The notes under the pieces were generated by a model that searched no databases, was not told the origin of the DNA, and was given only the letters and a program-made list of their open reading frames with translations. The translations under genes were made by a program, and so were the position numbers. Shown here piece after piece: positions 1 to 9,652 of a DNA stretch of 51,492 bases. This DNA comes from Ramazzottius varieornatus (Eukaryota > Tardigrada > Eutardigrada > Parachela > Ramazzottiidae), in assembly GCA_001949185.1 (NCBI GenBank), contig BDGG01000019.1:12116-63607 (forward strand). The letters are read 5' to 3'. Each line of letters starts with the position of its first letter. Within the stretch, counting starts at the first letter, position 1.

Positions 1-467
1 GATTAGCCGGTCTCCCGCGTGCTCACTACCCGGAACGGATTCACGCGTACGACTGTGGAGGATCGTACATATTGAGGATCAGAGATCCTATCAGTTGATC
101 TACCCCCGCAGCGGGGTGATCAAGAGCTAATCTTAACTTTCTAAAACGGCCAAGTTGACCCGCCGCGCGAACTAAGAACTATGACCGTGAAAGAATCCGT
201 AAAAATGTTGGATGGGTTGGCCAGGAGGCTAAAAGTACCACCCATCGGTAGATGAGAGTCATGAAACAGAGCTTAGGTCAGACTGGGATCACCAACTACT
301 GTAGTACACCACCAGGACGTGACCATCGTACCTCCACAATTTCATACACGACTGACATTTCGACTGACATTGAGCTCTGATTTCACCTTCGCTCTGATTT
401 CTTTCGCCATATTGTTTCGCTATTGCACTCTTTCCATCGCTCCTGATTCGTTCATTTTCTCTTTCAG

Positions 468-590
468 GTCTCAAGAGAAGAAAGAATGACGTCTGGCGTC
501 AGCAAGGCAGCAGAGGAGTCTTCCGACCTACTCACCTTCTTCTGCGGTCTCATTTGCCTCATGGCAATGGCGCAGCGGGTTTTGCGTTGA
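468..590 (+). CDS. Possible terminal exon of an unidentified plus-strand gene
   Basis: A strong acceptor (pyrimidine-rich tract ending TTTCAG at 467) is followed by 40 open codons ending in TGA at 588-590. The peptide contains a hydrophobic stretch (LLTFFCGLICLMAMA), and an internal ATG at 486 would give 34 residues. I do not recognise it. It overlaps an open stretch on the other strand (536-838) that also has a good donor, and both are unlikely to be real. The rest of the gene would lie left of the window or in unrecognised exons. Confidence 0.22.
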   Translation, partial: VSREERMTSGVSKAAEESSDLLTFFCGLICLMAMAQRVLR

Positions 591-838
591 GCTTGGGGAC
601 TTTGGCTTCGCGGGCTGTCTGAGTTACGATAATGTCCAGCGGGAGGATGACTCCGCGCTGGACAGCTTATGTGTTGGTCTCGTCGCGGTGGGATTCCGTG
701 CTGCTTCTTTCGTAATTCGCAAGCGGTTTTCGCCTGTAGATCGGATGTATCGAAGGGGACGTTTACGAGCTGCGGTCGTCGGTACTCCGATACAACCTTC
801 CCCTTCGTTAGCAAACGGATGACCACTGGCCTAGGTGA
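536..838 (-). CDS. Possible internal exon of an unidentified minus-strand gene
   Basis: Read on the minus strand, a CCTAG acceptor near 838 opens about 100 codons that end at a consensus donor (AAG|GTGAGT, donor at 530-535). The peptide is basic and hydrophilic, beginning roughly VVIRLLTKGKVV and ending in an Arg/Ser/Pro-rich part. No domain is recognised and no matching downstream exon was found between 1 and 535. It may be an exon of a gene running off the left edge, or chance. It conflicts with the plus-strand candidate at 468-590. Confidence 0.28.
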
Positions 839-1512
839 GTTGACCACCGTTGGATTTGTAATTTTTCCAGAGCCGAAGCGCCCTATGTCGAATCGACGAA
901 TGGATCAGACTTTTGCTTATGGGACGGTCATGGTGTCGAAACATAAAAATATTTTGATTTTATTGATTAATCTTAGAGGAGCCACAAAACTGTACTGGTG
1001 CCACAACATTTCCGTCAGAAAGTGATCTTCGGAATCCGAAAGCTGGTTCCGGATGCTGACCGGTCGACGTATGCTAGAAGAAGCTTGAGTCCGTATCATT
1101 ACGTCGAAAATTTTCGTTCGATGGTTATCAAGATGCACCGGGCATTGTTCGCACAGTCTGAAAACACAACGAGAAAAGAAGGGCAAAAGTTTCGGCTAAT
1201 AAGTAAGTGAGAATTGTATGATCAAGGCTAAGAGTACGAGACTACCCTGACCGACAGCAAACTTTTTTGGCCTACCGTACTCGACCGATGTTGAGAAAAT
1301 CTGCGTTGACAACTCACACAATATTAGTAAGCATATTTTGAGTCGATATTTTGGTAAGTTACAATCTGTTACATGACATAAAGATTCGCAAGGAGGCGGA
1401 ACCGACTTGGGATCGATAAGGACACAAAGTAGGAATAAAATACGAGTTGAAGTGAGAATTTAAACTATTTGCGAACCATTTGATTATTCGGTTAGAGTGA
1501 AAGACGGCTAAC
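839..1512. other. No gene recognised
   Basis: This stretch lies downstream (3') of the Kv1-like gene. Only short, unremarkable open stretches occur on either strand, and I see no RNA gene or clear repeat. Confidence 0.4.
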
Positions 1513-4500
1513 TTAGTTGGCGATAGGCTGATCCGGAGCACCAGCTAGGTCGTCGCTCCTCTCTTCTTCTTCCCCGTCGTACAGCCCGCTACTGACCTCT
1601 GAGGAACCAGGCGTGCGAGGCTCTTGCTCTTGGACCACGTCTAGACTGGCCGCATCGTTACCGAATAGCCGGGTCCCATCGGTCACGTTGACCTAGAGAG
1701 CAGTTTCGTTCGTATGCTCAACTCTTGAAGCGAACCACGAAACGCAAATTTAAGGCAGATATTCCCGATAGCTTAGCCACTCTGTTGACATTTGTCCACG
1801 GCTTCACCACAAAAAAATTACTTCGCTAATACCTAAATGACTGGAGCAGTTGTTCGTGTTAAGCATCCGCGGTGACATAAAAATATAAATATGGAATGGG
1901 CTTTATGTCTGTTCAAACCAAAGCGCGGAAAACTTCTTTTGAATTACTGTAGCCACGAACGCCTTGACTTCTCTTCCTGGTGTCATACTCCTCGAACACT
2001 TTGCGCAACTCAGCCATTGTCTGTGGACCTACATCAAAATAACGTCGACTTTGCTAAGAGTTAAGCATCAAAGATTTGCCCTTGATTTACAGCTAACTTG
2101 GCCAAGCTACTTACGGTAAAAGTAATGTTCGAAACGACGCACAACTGGTGGTATAATCATGCCGAGAGTCAATACACCGGTCAACGCGCAAACGCACCCG
2201 ACGATTTTTCCGCTGGGCGTTTTGGGATAAACGTCTCCGTATCCAATAGTGGTCCCTGTAAAAGTAACAAAGACCATGATTATAGCTCGCAAGATCGACT
2301 ATACTGGCTGGAAGCTTTTGTCTGAAGGGTTTTCGAGTCTGTCGTGCTCATGCGAATGGCCGCCAGGAGTCCGACAATTCACTACGATTGGCTTTCCCGG
2401 ACTGCCTGAGTCTGGTCGAGGTTAATTTTTCAGCTGATGTCAGCCATTACTCCCCGCTTCTTACACGTAATGATCGCCCACCAAAAGGAAGCCGGAATAC
2501 TAGTATAATCCGTTCCCGCAGTTCCTCGCTCGGCATAGTACATCGTGGCCGAGAAGAATACCATACCGACGAACAGGAAAAGCAACATGATGCCGAGTTC
2601 GCGGTGGGCGTTACTGAAAGTCTGTTCGAGTACTCGCAACCCATCGGCATACTTCTCCATTTTGAAGGCACGGAAGATACGGAAGAAACGCAGAATCCGG
2701 AAGGCCAGCAGCCACGAAGTGGCTGAACCATCGTACTGGTCTTGACTGACGGCAGAAGCGATGAGGTCCACGATGAAGGGCACAATGGACACGAAGTCGA
2801 TCACCGTGGAGAACGTGCAGATGAAATCCTTCTTACTGGGACTGACCAGGAAGCGTACGATTATGTCGATGAGGAACCACGTGTTGCAGACAACGTCGAT
2901 CACAAAAAATGGATTCTTTGCGCTGTTCTCCCTGCAATAAGATATGAATAGCATGGCCATAAAGAGGCCCATTCAGCAAAGTTGACACTGTCTTTTTAAA
3001 AATTCAGTCCGTCCTCGCCCGCCTCGCTTATGCACCAAAACGATGCTAAAACTAATGAGCAAACTTTTTGGTATGATGTGAGCACCAAAAGAGCCGTTTA
3101 CAACAAACGGTTCAAAAAATATGAGATTGATATAAGGCGCACTTTCCTGAAACCTGTGAAAACATAGACGCCAGATGACAAGGGCAAAATGTTTTCCCAG
3201 AAAAAAATTAAAATCTTTCAAGACTTAGCAGTGTTTTTCAGACGACTAATGTTCAAAATCTGGAAAATGTTCAAAGAAATCCCGAGCAGAATCTCAAAAA
3301 GCGTTGTGGCACCAAGTTTCAAAAAGTCGAAAGCGTGTTTGTTATACGCAGAATAACTTCGGAAACGAGGAACCAAGTGGCGCATAATGAAAGCCACAGA
3401 CCTAAATTTTTTGAGGGGCAACCGGGTCAATTGAACGACAGGGTCGACTTCACCGTACACGCAAGACGAGAAATTATGGTACAGGCGGAAAGGACGGCGA
3501 AATGGAAATTCGACCGTACAAAAGGGTCGAAAATGTATTACTGTGGATCGATCGCGTACGTATGTGCTCCCGTACCGCCGTAGCGAAAAGGCCTGTACCA
3601 CAATGTTTACTGTACCATAATATCTCGTCCTGCGTGTACAGTAGAAGAATGGAAAAAATCCATTCCTAAAATGATATGCGCATGAATTACATAACAGATG
3701 TAGTTCTATACTGTAATTTGGTAACAAAAGAAGTTTATCAAGCCGCCAAGCTCTCCATTTTTCAGACACCTGCATTTTCATTAAGAGAGCAAAAAAATTA
3801 CGGCAGCCCGTTTCATCACTCACCTAAAGTAAGCCTTTGTGCAGATAATGGTTCCATTCTCCGTCTGTTCGAAGTCTTGAAATTCAGGTAGCGTTACTGT
3901 ACAAAGCGAAATCATGGCTAGGACAACCAAGCAGATATCGAAGATGGCCAGCATCTGAGCCGCGAGGGAACTTCCGGGATCGTTGAACAGATCATAGATC
4001 AACCTCTGTGTTGGGTTCTTCGGCTCTTTTGGTGGGTCATCGTACAGATCTTCAGCGCGCAGGAAGTTCTCCACAGCGTCTTCTCCGATCTCATAGTACA
4101 GAAGCTCGCGTACGAACACATGCAGCGGAACCGTAGTTGGTCGCACAAAATCTCCTGAATAGTAATATTCCAACACGGAGCCGAAAGCCGCAGGACTACG
4201 GTCAAAGAAGTACTCATTCGTAGCTGGATCATAGAACTCTTCTCTGCGTTTCGCATTCCCCAGTAAAGTGTCCGGGTACTTCGCTAGCGTAGAGGCTCTA
4301 GTTTTGAAGATGGTTCCGCCAACGTTCAACATTATGATTTCATCCGTCGGAAGCCTGAACTTGAGCTGCGGGAAATCCCAACCGGATACTTGCATGGGAA
4401 TATCGTCGGCCTCAATGGTGAGTCCAGAGTTCGTGGAGCTTCCAAACGACTCAGTCCGGGGGACTAGTTCAATTTCGGAGGAATTGTACCGAAAGTTTCC

Positions 4501-4575
4501 AAGTGCCATCTTCATATCAGACATTTCCCTGTTGGACAACCCGCCTCTCGGATCAACCGACACCCTGGACATCAT
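1513..4575 (-). CDS. Shaker (Kv1)-type voltage-gated potassium channel
   Basis: Preferred model has five exons: 4575-3824, 2931-2465, 2255-2115, 2028-1961 and 1692-1513, about 535 residues, all phases closing. The last donor is the weak GTTCGT type; reading through would instead stop at 1913. Order: N-terminal tail; T1 tetramerisation domain (about 80-175, NVGGT, NEYFFDR, YYYSGD); S1; S2-S3; S4 around residues 329-344 with the full R-R-R-R-K-K spacing; S5; pore FWWAIIT plus WTTIGYGD, split by an intron inside the pore helix; S6; an acidic tail ending PIAN. The plasma-membrane channel would carry voltage-activated K+ current as a tetramer. Oddities: the filter is TIGYG rather than TVGYG, and the S6 PVP gate motif reads IIPP with RRF replacing SNF. 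The start is one of two adjacent ATGs (4575, 4572). It is the last of four tandem minus-strand genes. Confidence 0.92.
3454..3642. repeat. Inverted-repeat element, family C, copy 1
   Basis: The left arm (from GTACACGCAAGACGAGAAA) and the right arm ending CGTCCTGCGTGTACAGT are imperfect reverse complements over about 30-35 bp, around a centre with GTAGCGAAAAGGCC. It lies in intron 1 of the Kv1-like gene. A related copy is at 14010-14215, sharing CCGTAGCGAAAAGGCCTG. There is no coding capacity, so I read it as a miniature inverted-repeat element (inference). Confidence 0.75.
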
Positions 4576-4988
4576 CGTTAGTTTGCCTTCTTCAAACCGT
4601 TCTTTTCAAAATGTCGTTCGTGTTAGGTTTGGAATATGTCGGTCAGTTTTTTTCAAGATCAAGTCATGACAGCTCCACCACTGTCTTTTCGGCTTGTTTA
4701 CTTTTCTTCTAGGCTCGCTTTCACGAGCACAGTCCACAGTAGCATTCTTTAATTGGCAGCGACTTGCAATAGTGTTGGATGTCTCTGACTGCTGACAGGG
4801 TAGTTATTCTGGGCACATAGACTGGATGGTCTTGACGCGGTTCATTTTGTAATTAGAAAACGGTAGCGGAACTAGATAGCATGTTTCCATACTGTTGTCG
4901 TTTTCGACGGCGGTGAAACAAGTCAAAGCAAACAATTTAAACACACATGGATGCAAGAATGACTTGATCAGAACCTAGGAAGCTACTA

Positions 4989-6765
4989 TCAATGTCGCAC
5001 ACATGATCCGGGTTTTCGAAACCGAAGACGCATCACCTTTTCCGCACACTTGTTGCAAATGAAGACAAAAGCTACAAGGAGCATAAGAGCGAAAGCTAAC
5101 ATACCCAGAAAGTCAGCAGGTACGGGTCGACCGGTACTGAAGTACGCGAGGCCTCCGCCCACGATGGACAGGACGACGAGGCTTCCTGCTAGCGCTACCC
5201 CGATCCTCAGCTACAAACAAAACTGGCTCATAGGCCTCATGCACCTGTAGCAGACTAACGCTCGACAGTTTACGAACCTTGCTTGCTCTTCTTCGCGTTG
5301 CGGCTTTGTCCGATATTTCGTTTGACACGATAAGGATGGTTTCTTTGGCTTTTTCGACGTTTTCTTCCGCAATCTTGAGGCTGTGTTCCTGTACGAAACA
5401 GAATGGGGATCGTTGGCTGTATCTGAGTTTGCCAAGCAATTTGCGCGAATGCACCTGACTACCTGGAAGTCAACAAAGAAAGCGATGTCGTCAAAGAGCC
5501 GCTTTACCACCAGAGCTTCTGCTTCGATTTTGCGAAGGTCCCGCAGTTGCATGGCCGCATCCGACAGACTGGTGTAGTTTTCCATGGTCTGAAGTACGGA
5601 ACATGATACATTTAAGGTATAGAGAAAACTGGGCTGACTGGGGCAGTACCGGTTTGGTCGCCTCAGTCCGGACTTCCGGGTTCACTACTGTCCACTCTGT
5701 GTCCTGACTATCGTTGCGCGTTACGTATCCTGTCGAAAAGAAGTAGTAATCCCGGCGGAATAACAACTTGGTCTGTATGTTTGCGTACAGTACCTCGTAC
5801 CTGTTGCATCGGAGCCGTGTGCAGTAGGCTCGCGCACAGCGCGATCGGGATCATTTCTCAGCGAACTCTCAGCCAGAAACTCCTTCCTCTGATCTACATA
5901 TAGTTCGAAATTCGCCTGTACATGACCGAAGCGTTCCCGCACGTCCTTGAGTCTTTCGGATACCAACCTATACTGAAGAAACAAAATAGCAACTAGCGGT
6001 GGCCAGATGTATGTTCGAAAAACACTGAAGACAGTAAAGAAGCAGAAACTGTACTGTCTTCGTCCTCACTTGTTCTTTCATGATGGTCTTTTCATAGTCG
6101 GATAACTGGGCGAACGGTCTGGTAGTTGCCTCCGCTTGAGCTTCTGAAACAGAACGCTGTTAAGTCGATCATTGTCCAGTCTTGAAGCACTGTAGCAAAC
6201 CGACTACATGACCCGAAATACAATAGAGTTTCCGCATACCTTCGAGGTTGTCTCTGGCAGCGGAACACAGTACAAAGACCTCATGAATACCGATTTCGTG
6301 CAGTTCTTTTCTTGCGGTGGTAGAGACGATGTTCCGGGAAGTGTGCAGAGCCAAAGCGCCGATCGAAAAGCTTTCTGGGTCCTGGTTATGAACTGATGTG
6401 TGCGCTCGATGCAGTCGTTCTAGCCCGACGACTTTCTGCTCCACTGCGGATAAAATTTCCACGACACGCGAAACCTGCAATATAGACATGGAGCGGGCAC
6501 AATCGGTAGCGGTAGACGGAATTCTCGGAATACGTACCTTGTTGAAGAACAGCGACAGGGGACTGTTCGATAGTTGGGTGGCTTCTTCCAGACAGTCTTT
6601 CTCAGATTCCGACAGCATGGACAAGGATCGTACAGCTTTCAGCACGCGAACCCGAAACGAGTTTCGCTTCTGAGAAAGAGGCATTTGAAGTTGTGGAATT
6701 CCGAAAAGAAAAGGGACAAAACCCCAACTTACCCCTCGAAATTCCGGAAGTCGGTCTTTCGGCAT
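4989..6765 (-). CDS. Divergent syntaxin-like Qa-SNARE (gene B)
   Basis: Exons 6765-6733, 6669-6538, 6474-6240, 6143-6070, 5972-5801, 5729-5650, 5588-5463, 5388-5278 and 5210-4989 close in phase, giving about 394 residues from the ATG at 6765. The frame is open upstream to 6900, so the start is uncertain. Helical segments at about 95-200 resemble the syntaxin Habc region (QYRLVSERLKDVRERF). A SNARE motif covers about 250-320, with the layer-0 glutamine in FFVDFQEHSLK. The basic juxtamembrane RRRASK leads to a hydrophobic C terminus. Syntaxins sit on target membranes and drive vesicle fusion with SNAP-25 and VAMP partners. Oddities: two hydrophobic spans instead of one, separated by FSTGRPVPAD, and a longer N terminus than usual (family about 290 residues). 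It lies about 500 bp downstream of paralogue-like gene A. Confidence 0.78.
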
Positions 6766-7263
6766 GGTGTTCGACCGCGATGGGACAGTCACAACCGGAA
6801 GAGTACTTTGGCGAACCCGACATTCAATACGGTGACTAACCTTGTTGGGGAAAGGAGCTTTTGAACAGGAGGAAAGTGGTTGGGCGCGTACGCGAAACAA
6901 TGTTACTTTGTCAGTTAGGCTGTGAAGTTGAGTGATCTATCTTCAGGTTGACGAGTGTCGAAGCCATAAAACAATTTGATGACCCCATAAAGCTCGCGCG
7001 TCTAAATTTTTGATTTAGAACCAGAGATATGCGCTATAAGCAGTGAGGAAAATGAAGCCATGCAATGAAAATGTCTGATAAATTGATGACAGGAATTGTA
7101 CAGCGAGCATACCTCAGACACAAAACATCTGAGAGACAGTTTTCCAATAGCTGACATGTTACGTCCTGAGCTTCTCGGCACAACCAGCGCCTTACAGGTA
7201 TACCGGCAGATATTGTTATCCACCCATTCTCCATAACTCCACCTGATCGAGATTTTTGTACGT

Positions 7264-9288
7264 TCAGGCTGTCATATTCGAGACCATTGTTGTGTTGACA
7301 CAGTCCTTCCTTCTGGAACTCGGAAACGTACCACAGTCGGGCCTGCCGTCCGATATCAAAATGACAACCGCCGTCAAAACGGCGAAAATGGCAAAGCCGA
7401 CGAAGGCGAAGAGAATCAGCGTCTTGATGTTGGACTATCAATCAACATCATAAAGCAACATTTATTACCGTCGCCACGAGTCGAATTCTGCCATCGTGAG
7501 TCAAGCTTGATTTCAGGTGTCAGAAGCGTACAAACTTGATAAATCGTTACTTACCCGACGTTCGTGTTCTTCCAGTGTCTTCTGGAAGTCCCGGCGAACT
7601 TCCGCTTCCGTCTTTGCTGCGACACCGGTCGGTAGCTCTAGATCTGGAACGTATTTTCCGAGTTCGTCGATTCTATCTAGCAAATCGGCCTGCAAAGTGT
7701 CAAGCGTATCTCTGGACATCCCACACAAGCACAGCGGAAAAACAACTGAACGAAGTCTAGTCGATTGAAAGTCATTCGAATCGAACGATGAACCAACTGG
7801 GGTTTTTCAGCTTTTGCTTTACCTGACTCTCCACAAGCCATGCGAAAGACTCGAGTGCCTTCATGACATCGCGGATGCTCGTGCCCAGGTCTCTCGTTTC
7901 AGCCAGTGGTCCTTCCATCTCATTCGCATTGGACATTTTCCTGTGGTCCCTTAGGTCACTTACAGTCGAACAACCTGCATTCACATTAGACGAAAGGTAA
8001 ATTCAGGCCAACCTCCACGGTCGGTGTATCGCAGAAAAAGAACCCGCAATATTAATACTTGCTTACGTCGAGAAGCCTGAACGGTCTCAAGGCCGCTTTG
8101 CCATTTGTGGTAGTTCTTCTCCATCCTTTGGAAGTCCTCCATCAGTCTCGTCAACCTTGCTATGAACTCTTTGTACTAGGAAGAAACTCTCGTTGAAAGT
8201 CTGCAAGGGAAGTGAAGTAAAACTATCCAGAAGTGCTTCACTTACTTCGAGCTGGCGGACTTTTGCATCCATGTCTAAAATTCCTGTTTCACCAGCAGTC
8301 TGAACTTCGTATTTCACCTCTGGGGAAAAAGCGTCATCGAATTTTGCCAGACATTTATCATCATTGACTTATGTGAATAACTGAATATTATAAGTATAAA
8401 CTGCGCGGAGCCACGGACCTGCAATCTGGTCTTGGACCACACCGCATAAGCGTTGAATTTCCCGGACAATACTGTCGTGTTGTTCTCGGTAGTGCAGGAA
8501 ACCCTCCACGAAATCGTCGTCGGTTGTCTTTCCCTCTGCCGTCCTTGCGTAAAAGTCCTCCAGAGCCTTTAGACGGAGCTCCAAAAGTTTCACAGTATGG
8601 TCCATCGACTCGGTCTAAGAGCATCATTGACAACAATACTGTGAAATTACCAGTTCGATGATACTGGTCAAAGTGAAGTGGGGAAATGATCCGAACCAAA
8701 TCGTTTTCGCCAAGTGGCGCACACTTTTAGCCAACGACAATGAAGATATGCGTCTCTTGAGATAACTTTCCGGTTCAACTCATTTCACGCGTCCCAAATA
8801 GGAAACTGATATGAAAAGTCTCTATTCTAACCCAGACTTACGCTATCCAGGAAGGCTTGCGTGGATGACTTCCTCCTGCTGGCTTTCGGCGGTGTCAGCA
8901 TAGGCCGTGCTTCCTCCTCCTCCAGGACAGTCGCGACACTGGGTCGTTGGGATGGTGCCGTTGAGACCATTTCCTCATCCTCGAGCACTGCACTGAGCTT
9001 CTTCTTTCGACCCTCGAATGTCTTGCCTTCCTTCTCATCCTTCTTCAGGTTCTCCCCCACAGCAAGCAGCAATGCATGCACCGAATCTTTCCTTGGTTTT
9101 CGATGACTGTGCGTGATTGTCGAGGCCGGTCCGAACGTAACATGGCGGTCCATCTTACCCTTCAAATACCTGTAGAAGTTCTTCCGACGCCAGCAACAGT
9201 TCCGTTCCACTCGGTGTAACAACGAACTACTTCTGCGCTTACCCACACTTTGTTTACCGGAAGTTAAAGACGTGCGACTCGATGTCAT
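7264..9288 (-). CDS. Divergent syntaxin-like Qa-SNARE (gene A)
   Basis: Seven exons: 9288-8842, 8614-8419, 8319-8246, 8175-8067, 7974-7823, 7689-7555 and 7434-7264; all phases close, 427 residues. Residues 1-149 are a basic, low-complexity extension absent from ordinary syntaxins. About 150-275 is helical and Habc-like (YKEFIARLTRLMEDFQRM). A SNARE motif starts near 297 (LGTSIRDVMKALESF), with the layer-0 Gln at 326 in WLVESQADLLDRID, very close to the syntaxin-1 LVESQGEMIDRIE block. The C-terminal half of the motif is degenerate and contains prolines (KYVPDLELPTG), which would break the helix. One membrane span follows (TLILFAFVGFAIFAVLT), then about 30 lumenal or extracellular residues with two N-glycosylation sequons (NTT, NMT). 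It may retain membrane targeting and Habc contacts but form an incomplete SNARE bundle (inference). Confidence 0.74.
8693..8780. repeat. Palindromic element, family A, copy 1
   Basis: The left arm CCAAGTGGCGCAC at 8711-8723 is well preserved, while the right arm (about 8742-8766) is degenerate. The outer flank ATCGTTTTCGCC matches other copies. It lies in intron 1 of syntaxin-like gene A. Confidence 0.6.
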
Positions 9289-9652
9289 TTCCAGCCTTTG
9301 AACGCAAGTTTAATTACCGGAAGAATCTTCGAAAGCTAATCGATAAGAATTTTACTGCAACACTCAAAGTACATCAGTTCAACTGGGAAGTAAGCCTCCC
9401 GTTCCAAATGAATTACTGGAAGTCTCGTAACCAGGAAATCTAGCTTGTGCTGGGTTTCTTTTTGGTTGTTTGCACCTATTAAAACTTGAAAACGAAAACC
9501 AATAAAATATATGAGTTTAAATAAGTTACTCTCTAAGCAAAGAAGCCAGACATGAGCGAGAATAAGACCATAATATTTTGTGATATTTATCTCGAGATTT
9601 TGAAACTCAAGAATATTCGCTAAGACGTTAAGAAAGACTGAGAAATCCAGAC

